A stretch of DNA of 51,217 bases, taken from the NCBI GenBank assembly GCA_017444015.1, contig JAFSXN010000146.1, forward strand, positions 1 to 51,217. The letters are read 5' to 3'. The stretch comes from Lachnospiraceae bacterium. GTDB taxonomy: Bacteria; Bacillota; Clostridia; Lachnospirales; Lachnospiraceae. Both the position numbers and the translations under genes were made by a program. Shown here one piece after another: positions 17,669 to 25,213 of this stretch; positions within the stretch are counted from its first letter, which is position 1, and every line of letters starts with the position of its first letter. The notes below the pieces were generated by a model, which saw nothing but the letters and a program-made list of their open reading frames with translations, was not told where the DNA came from and did not search any database.

Positions 17669-17891
17669 CGACCTCTCCATTCTGCGTGACAGCCAGTACC
17701 TGCTTTTCCACACGGTCTATTTTTTCATTGCTCAGCCGGATGAGCTCAACCCCCTCCTGATAGAGCGCAAAGCTCTCCTCCAGAGGGAGCCCCTCTTCAT
17801 CTAACTTCGAAAGCGTCTCTTCAATCCTGCTCAGGCACTCCTCAAGCGTCAGCTCTTTTTTTGTTTCCTCTACTTTGTTTGTCTCTTCCAT
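17646..17891 (-). CDS. xseB: Exodeoxyribonuclease VII small subunit
   Basis: 81 residues, mostly charged helix, with the family core LTLEECLSRIEETLSKLDEE and LPLEESFALYQEG. XseB subunits bind XseA to form the nuclease that degrades single-stranded DNA to oligonucleotides. The ATG lies inside the last codons of xseA (22-base overlap) and its stop lies inside ispA, the usual tightly coupled layout. Confidence 0.94.
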   Translation of the reverse strand: MEETNKVEETKKELTLEECLSRIEETLSKLDEEGLPLEESFALYQEGVELIRLSNEKIDRVEKQVLAVTQNGEVDEFRTQA

Positions 17892-19108
17892 TGTTTCTCC
17901 CTGTCAACGACCTCGATCCGGTTCACGGTTGCCTCGATATTCTTATTCAACAGATATAATAACAGGCTGTCTCCCTCCTGCACGGAGGAAGTCTCTGTCA
18001 CGATCTTTCCCTCCGCTTCTACCAGCGCGTAGCCGCTCTTTAATCTTCGAAGCGGTGACAGACCCTCAAAACGCTCCGCCGCGATCGAGAGCCTCTGCCG
18101 TTTCCCTGCGATAAGGCGCTTCATCTGATCATCCAGCAGATCCCTCGCGGAATCCAGATACAGTCTCTTTTCGAAAAGCTTGCTCTTCGGATTCTGAGCT
18201 TCGAGCCGAAGCTTCTTACTCATCAGGCGGTTTCGTTCTATACTGATACGACCCTCAATCCTCCGGGTAAGATGCTCGTTCAGGCTGTTCAGCCGCTCCT
18301 CAAGCTCTGACACCGGCCATACCGTAAGCTCCGCGGCAGCCGATGGGGTTGGGGCCCTGAGATCGGCCACAAAATCCGAGATCGTCGTATCCGTCTCATG
18401 GCCCACCGCGGAAACGATGGGAATCCGACAGTCAAAAATCGCTCTGGCGACCGCCTCCTCATTGAATGCCCAGAGTTCTTCGATGGAGCCTCCTCCCCGG
18501 CCGACGATAATAACATCGACGCCATACCTCTCGAGCGCCCGGATACCGGAGACAATGCTTTCCGCCGCTCCCTCTCCCTGTACGGTTGCCGGGTATAGGA
18601 TCAGCTGTACATAGGGATTTCGGCGTTTCGTAATATTGATGATATCCTGTATGGCAGCGCCCCCCGGAGCGGTAACCACCCCGATCGTCCCCGGATATTT
18701 CGGAACAGGCTGTTTATACGACGGATCGAACATCCCCATCTCACCCAGTTCCTTCTTCAGCTGCTCAAACCGTTCATATAAGGCTCCGATCCCGTCCATA
18801 TGGATCTCTTTGGCGTAAAGCTGATACTTTCCTCCCGCCTCCCAGACCTCTACAGAACCGAGAACAATGACCTGCATACCGTTTTCCAGCTTAAAGTGCA
18901 GGCCGCGGCTTCGATAGGAGGAAAACATGACACTGGAAATCTGGCCTCCTCCATCCTTCAGGGTGAAATAGATATGGTTTGAGGAATGATATTTGACGTT
19001 GCTGATCTCGCCTTTAACATAAATAGAACGCAGCATATAATCCTGCGCGAACATGTTCTTGATATAGGAATTAAGCTGTGATACCGAATATGGATTCTGT
19101 ATAGGCAT
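17870..19108 (-). CDS. xseA: Exodeoxyribonuclease VII large subunit
   Basis: 412 residues. An N-terminal OB-fold domain (YSVSQLNSYIKNMFAQD, YVKGEISNVKYHSSNHIYF) is followed by the catalytic region with GVVTAPGGAAIQDIINI, the IIVGRGGGSIEELWAFN segment, VGHETDTTISDFVADLRAPTP and a long helical part. The C-terminus carries SPLRRLKSGYALVE. It acts with XseB on single-stranded DNA. It follows nusB after 42 bases. Length and motifs are ordinary, and the gene appears intact. Confidence 0.96.
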   Translation of the reverse strand: MPIQNPYSVSQLNSYIKNMFAQDYMLRSIYVKGEISNVKYHSSNHIYFTLKDGGGQISSVMFSSYRSRGLHFKLENGMQVIVLGSVEVWEAGGKYQLYAKEIHMDGIGALYERFEQLKKELGEMGMFDPSYKQPVPKYPGTIGVVTAPGGAAIQDIINITKRRNPYVQLILYPATVQGEGAAESIVSGIRALERYGVDVIIVGRGGGSIEELWAFNEEAVARAIFDCRIPIVSAVGHETDTTISDFVADLRAPTPSAAAELTVWPVSELEERLNSLNEHLTRRIEGRISIERNRLMSKKLRLEAQNPKSKLFEKRLYLDSARDLLDDQMKRLIAGKRQRLSIAAERFEGLSPLRRLKSGYALVEAEGKIVTETSSVQEGDSLLLYLLNKNIEATVNRIEVVDREKQWKRQTK

Positions 19109-19150
19109 ACGCCGCCTCTTTTCCGGGGAAACGTTTCGAAAAACGTTGCC

Positions 19151-19576
19151 CTAAGTTCTGGCAATATTGGCAAGGACACCATTCACAAAGGCGGACGACT
19201 CCTCCTGCCCGTATTTCTTGGCAAGCTCCACGGCCTGGTCGATCGCAACGCCGACGGGAATATCCTCGTCAAAGAGCACCTCGTAGGTCGCAAGCCTAAG
19301 GATCGTCAGCTCGACCTTTCCCATCCGCTCAAGCTCCCAGCCCCTGGCGGACGAAGCGATAATGGAATCAAGCTCCGAAAGCTGTCCCCTGATCCTCTGA
19401 AACTTCTCCGTAATATATTCCCGATCCCTCTTTGGGATCTGATAGCTGATGCTGTCCTCTTCATCGGCATCGCTGTCAAAATAGAGAGAAAGCTGCTCCT
19501 CCATCTCCGAAGGCTCGTTAAACTCCAGCCGAAACAAGAGCCTGAACAGATGCTCCCTGATGTCCTGTCTCTTCAT
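19151..19576 (-). CDS. nusB: Transcription antitermination factor NusB
   Basis: 141 residues, all helical. Seen: the N-terminal REHLFRLLFRLEF segment and the C-terminal ERMGKVELTILRLATYEVL, DIPVGVAIDQAVELAKKYG and SSAFVNGVLANI, all typical of NusB. With NusE (S10) it binds boxA RNA and helps complete rRNA transcription. A short acidic stretch (DSDADEEDS) lies between the first helices. It starts 7 bases after asp23, the standard order. Confidence 0.94.
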   Translation of the reverse strand: MKRQDIREHLFRLLFRLEFNEPSEMEEQLSLYFDSDADEEDSISYQIPKRDREYITEKFQRIRGQLSELDSIIASSARGWELERMGKVELTILRLATYEVLFDEDIPVGVAIDQAVELAKKYGQEESSAFVNGVLANIART

Positions 19577-19583
19577 AAAAGAC

Positions 19584-19967
19584 TTACTCCTGTCCGGAGG
19601 TATCTATTCCGGCGATACGGATCGCTACATCCTTGACCTCAAGGCCGGTCATGCTCTCGATGGAATTTTTAACACGCTCCTGGACCTTTTTGCTGGTGAC
19701 CGGAATATTGTAACCATAATCCATGATCAGCGCCAGCTTGACCGATACGACGGAATCCTGCACCGTAACATTGACACCCTTTTGAAGCGAACGTACCCCG
19801 ACCCTGCTCATCAGATCGTTGGTGATATTTCCCACAAGGCTCGCGACACCCTCTACCTCCGTCGCCGCGATCCCCGCGATATTTGCTACAACATCATCCG
19901 CGATCTTGATCTCGCAGATACAGTCCTGCGCATTCTTTCCCGCTCCGTTATCCAAATCCTTGCTCAT
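19584..19967 (-). CDS. Asp23/Gls24 family envelope stress protein
   Basis: 127 residues with the family pattern IKIADDVVANIAGIAATEVEGVASL and VSVKLALIMDYGYNIP. The family is named after staphylococcal Asp23, a membrane-associated envelope stress protein; in Clostridia this copy nearly always precedes nusB. I chose the ATG at 19967, which has AAGGAGG 6 bases upstream, rather than the ATG at 19973, which sits directly against that site. An extended -10 element lies about 55 bases upstream, so asp23 is probably the first gene of the run through nusB to recN. In spore formers the spoIIIA operon often lies just upstream; here that place is taken by a lipoprotein gene. Confidence 0.92.
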   Translation of the reverse strand: MSKDLDNGAGKNAQDCICEIKIADDVVANIAGIAATEVEGVASLVGNITNDLMSRVGVRSLQKGVNVTVQDSVVSVKLALIMDYGYNIPVTSKKVQERVKNSIESMTGLEVKDVAIRIAGIDTSGQE

Positions 19968-20022
19968 ACGCATCCTCCTTAGCCCGGATACTGTGATCGG
20001 TTTTTCTTCTATAACAATATAC

Positions 20023-20028
20023 AGTATA
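20023..20028 (-). promoter_or_regulatory. Extended -10 element upstream of asp23
   Basis: On the minus strand TGGTATACT provides a TG-extended -10 box (TATACT, 20023-20028). The -35 region is an A-run with no good match. It lies between the lipoprotein gene end and asp23 and is the only promoter-like element there. Confidence 0.45.
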
Positions 20029-20053
20029 CCAGACCCGTTTTTTTTTGCCTAGT

Positions 20054-21388
20054 CTATAGATAGAAGATCAGTTCATTCTGATCATCGACCGTAACATAGC
20101 TGACCGATGTATTTAACAGGTAGCGGAAAATTTTCTGGTTCGTAAGCAGATAATCCATCATTTCCGCATAAACAGCTTCGTCAGAGCATTTCAGAGTGAC
20201 CGTCAGCTCCATATTCTGATAGGCGTTATCAAAGGCCCTCTTCAGCCCCTCGTCGTCGATATAGGTAAAATACAGCCCCTCTCTGACATAATAATTCGAT
20301 TCAAGAGAGCTGCAGTCCATAAGCGGAACGATCTCCTTGATACTGTGGGTCTTTAAGATCGCCTCCGTCGTAATGCAGAGATAGTCATAATTGATCTCCG
20401 GCTGCTTCAGATCGACGACCTCCTTGTCATAATCGGAAACCAGCTTATAGGAGGCATCCCCCCAGGTCGTATCGACGTGATAGTATTCGCCGTTCAGCCG
20501 GACGATATTCCAGACATGCGCCTCGGTCTCCTTGACGGTCCCCTCCACCAGCGTACAGAAAATCCCTAACCGGTTCAGAATATACTGCGTCGCCTTGGCA
20601 TAGCCCTGGCAGACGCTTCTGTGGCCGACAAAAACGCTCAGCACATTCTGGTTGTTCGGCGCGTGAAGATCGTATTCAGTCGTCCGGATAATATATTCAT
20701 AGACGCTCTTGACCTTCTCATAGTCGTCCGACCCCTCGGGGATCGCCGAAATACAGGCCTGATAGTAGCTTTCCAACTCGGAGAGCATTTCCAGTACCTG
20801 GGTCTGTGTCATGGTATAGGTCCCGTTCATGGTGATCTTTTCGATCACACCGTCTCTGGTATAGGTCTTGATCGTATAGCCCTTGATATAAAAGATCTCC
20901 GGATGATCGATCAGAACGCAGGAAAAGGCGTGATCGATCACATCCGTATCTACGCTCGACAAAATCACGTCCTCCTTGAAATTGACTAACAGGTCGTAGA
21001 CCTCGTCATAGATCACTCTCTCGTCATCGGGAAGCATCGCGTAGGCATAGCTGTCAACAATACTGGACAGCTCATTGATCCGAAGTCCCGTCAGGGCATT
21101 GGCCGAAAGCCTCGCGGCGTTATTGACCGTTTCGAAATCCTCATCGTTGATCGTGATAACCGTCTGAGGCAGTTCCTCCTCAACGACATTGATCACATAG
21201 CGCTCATCCTCATCGCGGTAGCGGATCCGGTCGGAAATATCTTCGATGACCCCCTCCGCAAAGCTGCCCGCCTGGTAGGCAAAATCCTCCAACGCGTCCG
21301 ACACCGAAGCGCATCCCGAAAGCCCACACATAGCAAACAAAAGGACAAGCCAGAGGACAAAAAGTCTTTTCCCCGATGCTTTCTTCAT
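20054..21388 (-). CDS. Lipoprotein with transglutaminase-like domain
   Basis: About 444 residues. A lipoprotein signal peptide (MKKASGKRLFVLWLV...) ends in the lipobox LSGC with Cys26. After a charged helical region, the C-terminal half carries the transglutaminase-like triad: Cys260 in VGHRSVCQGYA, His291 in EAHVWNIV and Asp306 in YYHVDTTWGD. Such domains are usually peptidases or cross-linking enzymes of the cell surface. The target is unknown. The ATG at 21388 is chosen because it starts the signal peptide; the frame stays open to a TTG at 21424 within prfC. It follows prfC directly and is probably co-transcribed. No transferred character is evident. Confidence 0.85.
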   Translation of the reverse strand: MKKASGKRLFVLWLVLLFAMCGLSGCASVSDALEDFAYQAGSFAEGVIEDISDRIRYRDEDERYVINVVEEELPQTVITINDEDFETVNNAARLSANALTGLRINELSSIVDSYAYAMLPDDERVIYDEVYDLLVNFKEDVILSSVDTDVIDHAFSCVLIDHPEIFYIKGYTIKTYTRDGVIEKITMNGTYTMTQTQVLEMLSELESYYQACISAIPEGSDDYEKVKSVYEYIIRTTEYDLHAPNNQNVLSVFVGHRSVCQGYAKATQYILNRLGIFCTLVEGTVKETEAHVWNIVRLNGEYYHVDTTWGDASYKLVSDYDKEVVDLKQPEINYDYLCITTEAILKTHSIKEIVPLMDCSSLESNYYVREGLYFTYIDDEGLKRAFDNAYQNMELTVTLKCSDEAVYAEMMDYLLTNQKIFRYLLNTSVSYVTVDDQNELIFYL

Positions 21389-21401
21389 ATGCTGTTTTTC
21401 T

Positions 21402-23003
21402 CTAGTTTCGCCCAAATTCCGCAAGCTCTAATCCTTCGTTTCTCTCAAGCGTCATTCGTACGCTCCAGCTGTTAATGAAAAGCAGTAACGGATTTCCCTT
21501 CAGATCCTGGACCTTTTTCATATCCGAGGTCCCCGTCAGCCGCTCAACATCCACACTGTCCTTATTTACGATCCAGCGGATATGCTCATAAGGAAGGTTT
21601 TCCAGCTTGATATCCACATTATACTCGTTTTCCAGCCGATATTTTAATACCTCAAACTGCAGAACGCCCACAACGCCTACAATGATCTCTTCTAAGCCCG
21701 AATTCAGCTCATGAAAGATCTGTATCGCGCCCTCCTGCGCGATCTGGGTAATACCCTTGACAAACTGCTTCCGCTTCATGGTATCTAACTGCCGGACCCT
21801 CGCAAAATGCTCCGGCGCAAAGGTCGGGATCCCCTCGTAGGCAAAATGCAGTCCCGGCGCGCAGATCGTATCCCCGATCGAAAAGATCCCCGGATCGAAG
21901 ACACCGATGATATCTCCGGCGTAGGCCTCCTCCACGCTGTGGCGCTCGCTGGCCATAAGCTGCTGGGGCTGAGAAAGCCTGAGCAGCCGGTCCCCCTGGA
22001 TATGGCGGACCTCCCTTGCCGCGTCAAATGTCCCGGAACAGATCCTCATAAAAGCTACCCGGTCTCTGTGCGCCTTATTCATATTCGCCTGGATCTTAAA
22101 TACAAAGGCCGAAAAATCATTCGCAAACGGGTCGATGATCCCGGTATCCGCTGTCCTGGAAAGAGGCGGCATGGTCATCTTCAGGAAATACTGTAAAAAA
22201 ATCTCCACACCAAAGTTCGTAAGCGCCGAGCCAAAAAAGACCGGCGTCAGATCTCCCTTTCTTACTCTGTCCTCATCCAGTTCATCGCTGGCACCGTCCA
22301 AAAGCTCGATCTCTTCCTGAAGGATCGATAGCGCTTCACCGCCAAGCACCTCAGAAAGCCTGTCGTCTTCGATCGGTATCAGCTCAACCCTTCCCTCCTT
22401 CGTTCCTTTTTCGGTATCGGAATAGGTCATGACCTGCTTTGTTACCCGGTCATAGACACCCTTGAATCTCTTTCCGGAACCGATGGGCCAGTTTACAGGA
22501 CAGGTCGAAATCCCCAGTTCCTTTTCGATCTCATCAAGCAGCTCAAAGGTATCGTTGGCATCCCGGTCCAGCTTATTAATAAAGGTAAAGATCGGGATCT
22601 TTCGCATGACGCATACCTTGAACAGCTTTCTTGTCTGCGCCTCAACGCCCTTTGAGGCATCGATCACCATGACAGCCGAGTCCGCGGCCATCAGCGTCCG
22701 GTAGGTATCCTCGGAAAAGTCCTGGTGCCCCGGCGTATCCAGAATATTGATACAGTAGCCGTCGTATTCGAACTGCAGGACCGAGGAGGTCACGGAAATC
22801 CCTCTCTCCTTTTCGATCTCCATCCAGTCCGATACGGCTTTTCTCGCGGTAGCCTTTCCCTTGACCGAACCGGCAAGATTGATCGCCCCTCCGTATAATA
22901 AGAGCTTCTCCGTCAGGGTCGTCTTCCCGGCATCCGGATGCGAAATGATCGCGAAGGTCCTCCGACGTTCTATTTCCTTTTTTATTGTTTCAATTTCACC
23001 CAT
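21402..23003 (-). CDS. prfC: Peptide chain release factor 3
   Basis: About 533 residues, a translational GTPase that removes RF1 and RF2 from the ribosome after peptide release. Seen: G1 SHPDAGKTT (residues 21-29), GISVTSSVLQFEYDGY (switch I), G3 DTPGHQDFSEDTYRTL, G4 NKLDRDA, then beta-barrel domain II with DRVAFMRICSG and a C-terminal domain with GVVGVLQFEVL. The N-terminus MGEIETIKKEIERRRTFAII fits RF3 of other bacteria, so I chose the ATG at 23003. In-frame GTG and TTG codons lie 15 and 21 bases upstream. Just before these are two tandem TAA stops and a seven-codon ORF in the same frame. RF3 is patchily distributed in Firmicutes. Confidence 0.95.
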   Translation of the reverse strand: MGEIETIKKEIERRRTFAIISHPDAGKTTLTEKLLLYGGAINLAGSVKGKATARKAVSDWMEIEKERGISVTSSVLQFEYDGYCINILDTPGHQDFSEDTYRTLMAADSAVMVIDASKGVEAQTRKLFKVCVMRKIPIFTFINKLDRDANDTFELLDEIEKELGISTCPVNWPIGSGKRFKGVYDRVTKQVMTYSDTEKGTKEGRVELIPIEDDRLSEVLGGEALSILQEEIELLDGASDELDEDRVRKGDLTPVFFGSALTNFGVEIFLQYFLKMTMPPLSRTADTGIIDPFANDFSAFVFKIQANMNKAHRDRVAFMRICSGTFDAAREVRHIQGDRLLRLSQPQQLMASERHSVEEAYAGDIIGVFDPGIFSIGDTICAPGLHFAYEGIPTFAPEHFARVRQLDTMKRKQFVKGITQIAQEGAIQIFHELNSGLEEIIVGVVGVLQFEVLKYRLENEYNVDIKLENLPYEHIRWIVNKDSVDVERLTGTSDMKKVQDLKGNPLLLFINSWSVRMTLERNEGLELAEFGRN

Positions 23004-23027
23004 ATTTCCATATCTCACTGACAATTA

Positions 23028-23051
23028 TTAGCAGCATGCGTCAGCGAGCAT
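23028..23051 (-). CDS. Possible seven-codon leader ORF before prfC
   Basis: On the minus strand an ATG with GGAAAGG 6 bases upstream opens the ORF MLADACC, ending in TAA followed at once by a second in-frame TAA. The frame then continues open through a TTG, a GTG and the ATG of prfC. It lies in the leader downstream of a TG-extended -10 element. Good ribosome site spacing is the main support. Whether it is translated or regulatory is unknown. Confidence 0.3.
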   Translation of the reverse strand: MLADACC

Positions 23052-23095
23052 TTACATCCTTTCCCGGTGATCCACTGACTTTTTTAAGCCCGAGT

Positions 23096-23101
23096 ATCAT
23101 A
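23096..23101 (-). promoter_or_regulatory. Extended -10 element upstream of prfC
   Basis: TGCTATGAT on the minus strand gives an extended -10 box (TATGAT). No clear -35 is seen. Transcription would begin about 85 bases before the prfC ATG, so the leader would include the seven-codon ORF. Confidence 0.4.
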
Positions 23102-23228
23102 GCATATTTGTACGTCGGGTTTATCTGTTTTCAGCTTTCATTTTTCGATTTTAGCTCACAGCAATGATAACCGTTCACGCCCAAGTTCACATTTAAAAAT
23201 GCCGCCCATCAAACAGCCTTATTCTATT

Positions 23229-23301
23229 TAATAACATATGCTATATAATTATAAGTTCTTCTAACCTCAGGTTTTATCATACTATATATCGTATGTTATT
23301 A
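23229..23301. repeat. Inverted AT-rich repeat with TAATAACATAYG arms
   Basis: In the 320-base gap between deoB and prfC, a 19-base arm at 23229-23247 beginning TAATAACATATGC is repeated in inverted orientation at 23283-23301, with two mismatches. A small palindrome AACCTCAGGTT (23263-23273) lies near the centre. The left arm closely matches a third copy at 24917-24938 on the other side of deoB. Apart from this repeat and the prfC leader, I see no gene in the gap. Confidence 0.55.
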
Positions 23302-23348
23302 TATTCACCGATATGCTCCATGAATCAAACAATCATATATTATTATAT

Positions 23349-24512
23349 TTAGAATAACGCCATTCCTGCAATATCGCCCGATATTCCGAGATACTTTAAG
23401 ACCGTAGCTGCCGTATCCGCAAAGGTATCTCTCGTACCGTAATTCTTCGGCTCGATATTCTTTCCGTACATCAGAAGCGGGACCCGCTCTCTGGTATGAT
23501 CCGTTGTTTTCAGATAGCTCGGATCGCATCCATGATCCGCGGTAATCATCAGGAGATCCTCCTCTCCCATCAGCTCCATAAGCTCAGGAAGACGTTCATC
23601 GAAATACGCGACAGCCTTCGCGTACCCGTCGATATCCCTTCTATGTCCGTAAAGCATATCATAATCCACGAGATTGACAAACAGAAGGCCGTGAAAGTCC
23701 TTTTTCATATATTCGATCGTCTTATTGATCCCGTCCTCGTTCCCGGCGGAGTAAACATACTCGCTCAATCCCTGACCCGCGAAAATATCATGGATCTTTC
23801 CGACGCCGATACAATCTAGGCCCGCGTTTTTTATAATATCAAGCATCGTACCTTTGGGCGGCAGCAGAGAAAAATCGTGCCGGTTGGTCGTTCTCTGATA
23901 GCTCCCGCTTTCTCCGACAAAAGGACGCGCGATCACTCTTCCGACACCATGCTTTCCCTGAAGAATCCTTCTTGCGATCCGACAGTCCTCATAAAGCTCC
24001 TCCAGGGGGACCACCGACTCATGCGCCGCGATCTGAAAGACCGAGTCAGCGGAGGTATATACGATCAGCTTCCCGGTTTTTACATGTTCGTCTCCGTATT
24101 CCATGATTACCTCGGTTCCGGAGTAGGGCAGATTGCAGAGGACTCCCCGCCCGGTCTGCTCAGAAAAAGGCTTGAGTACTTCCTCCGGGAACCCTTGCGG
24201 ATAGGTCGGCAGCGGCTCATCGGAAATCAGTCCCGCGATCTCCCAGTGACCGATCGTTGTATCCTTCCCTTTAGAAGCCTCTGTAAGCCTCGCAAAAGCC
24301 CCTTTCAGCTCCGAAGCGGGCTTATCCTTTATATACTCCGTTCCGTCCAGATTAAAAAGCCCCAGAGAGGCAAGCTGCTCCGCTTTAAAATATGGACTCC
24401 CATAGCAGGCCTTAAGCGTATTCGTTCCCTCGTCGCCGAAATCTCCAGCGTCCGGCGCGTTTCCGCAGCCGAAGCTGTCCATAACGATCAATATGACTCT
24501 TCTATCCTTCAT
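23349..24512 (-). CDS. deoB: Phosphopentomutase
   Basis: 387 residues, full length, a manganese enzyme of the alkaline phosphatase superfamily that converts ribose-1-phosphate or deoxyribose-1-phosphate to the 5-phosphate in nucleoside breakdown. Seen: IVMDSFGCGNAPDAGDFGDEG, the TTIGHWEIAG segment with the phosphorylated Thr, and metal-binding ITADHGCDPSYLKTTDHTRE. It is transcribed alone from a promoter at 24557-24585. No other deo or nucleoside phosphorylase genes are adjacent, which is less usual. A cluster of DnaA boxes begins about 110 bases upstream of the promoter. Confidence 0.97.
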   Translation of the reverse strand: MKDRRVILIVMDSFGCGNAPDAGDFGDEGTNTLKACYGSPYFKAEQLASLGLFNLDGTEYIKDKPASELKGAFARLTEASKGKDTTIGHWEIAGLISDEPLPTYPQGFPEEVLKPFSEQTGRGVLCNLPYSGTEVIMEYGDEHVKTGKLIVYTSADSVFQIAAHESVVPLEELYEDCRIARRILQGKHGVGRVIARPFVGESGSYQRTTNRHDFSLLPPKGTMLDIIKNAGLDCIGVGKIHDIFAGQGLSEYVYSAGNEDGINKTIEYMKKDFHGLLFVNLVDYDMLYGHRRDIDGYAKAVAYFDERLPELMELMGEEDLLMITADHGCDPSYLKTTDHTRERVPLLMYGKNIEPKNYGTRDTFADTAATVLKYLGISGDIAGMALF

Positions 24513-24556
24513 TTCCTTTCTCTCCGAAATAACCCTGATTGCAAAAGATACGTATC

Positions 24557-24585
24557 ATTCTAGCATAGAGACACTCATTTTGCCA
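24557..24585 (-). promoter_or_regulatory. Promoter of deoB
   Basis: On the minus strand TGCTAGAAT forms an extended -10 (TAGAAT, 24557-24562). A weak -35 TGGCAA (24580-24585) lies 17 bases upstream. It precedes the deoB ATG by 44 bases. Confidence 0.5.
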
Positions 24586-24693
24586 CATCCACTTGGAATA
24601 ACAATTTATATTTAACTGATTTGTCAGAAAATTGATCGCCTGAACCGATTATTGCAAAACTTTACTGACAAACCCCAGCAAAAATCTACAGTT

Positions 24694-24857
24694 TTATCCA
24701 CAGTCACGGATTTTTGAGAAGAAAAACAAACGTTTTTACGTTATCCACAGTATCCACACTACAGAAAATGGTTTAAAATCAGCCTTCAGGAAGCTTTCTT
24801 CGGTTATCCACCGTAAACTTTAAATCATTTCTTAACAGCGAGCGTTACTGTGGAAAA
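24694..24857 (+). promoter_or_regulatory. Cluster of five DnaA-box sequences
   Basis: Two perfect TTATCCACA boxes lie at 24694-24702 and 24741-24749. Near-perfect boxes (one mismatch each) lie at 24750-24758 (GTATCCACA), 24804-24812 (TTATCCACC) and 24849-24857 (TGTGGAAAA, the opposite strand). Four point the same way. An AT-rich stretch follows at about 24880-24965. Such clusters occur at replication origins and at DnaA-titrating or regulatory sites. No dnaA or dnaN is in the window, and genes on both sides point the same way, which argues against a chromosomal origin. Confidence 0.7.
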
Positions 24858-24916
24858 CATATTGAAATAACGAGAAATCCATACTAAGATTTTTCAGATT
24901 TACATAAGATAATAGA

Positions 24917-24938
24917 TAATAACATATGTTATAATTAT
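24917..24938. repeat. Palindromic TAATAACATATGTTATA element
   Basis: ATAACATATGTTAT at 24919-24932 is a perfect 14-base palindrome. It sits in an AT-rich stretch between the DnaA-box cluster and pnp. The surrounding sequence matches the arm at 23229 across about 22 positions with one substitution and one indel. Confidence 0.5.
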
Positions 24939-25086
24939 TGAATTACGACTTTTATAAATAGAATTCCTTCATGTAACAACTGCGACCTTAAAATCAGTCG
25001 TTACCGATGCGATTGAAATTATAGATTGCGCAGCCGCATCCGCTTGGCCGGAAATCTTTTTTATCGGCGGCCCTGCAATAAAGAAA

Positions 25087-25109
25087 GCCGGAGAAGCAAC
25101 GTCTCCGGC
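25087..25109 (-). terminator. Terminator after pnp (possibly bidirectional)
   Basis: GCCGGAGA (25087-25094) pairs with TCTCCGGC (25102-25109) around a 7-base loop. On the minus strand the stem is followed by TTTCTTTATT, fitting termination of the rpsO-pnp transcript. On the plus strand a run TTCTTTTTT follows, so it could also work the other way. Confidence 0.75.
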
Positions 25110-25154
25110 CAATTCTTTTTTATCTCTTCATTTTAATATCGTATCGTCTTTCGA

Positions 25155-25184
25155 AAACATAAACATAAACGAAAACGAAAACGA
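25155..25184. repeat. Five tandem hexamers
   Basis: Two AAACAT units (25155-25166) are followed directly by three AAACGA units (25167-25184). They lie 30 bases past the pnp stop codon, between it and the terminator. A simple sequence tract of this kind may vary in copy number; no function is evident. Confidence 0.8.
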
Positions 25185-25213
25185 TAAAAAGCTTCGCAGC
25201 TAAGCTCGTAACT

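Noticed and set aside
24694-24965. Chromosomal replication origin
   Set aside because: DnaA boxes and AT-rich DNA are present, but dnaA/dnaN are absent and gene direction does not change across the site. Kept as a DnaA-box cluster only.
24969-25112. 47-codon minus-strand ORF from TTG
   Set aside because: It runs through the pnp terminator hairpin, has no ribosome site and is unlikely to be translated.
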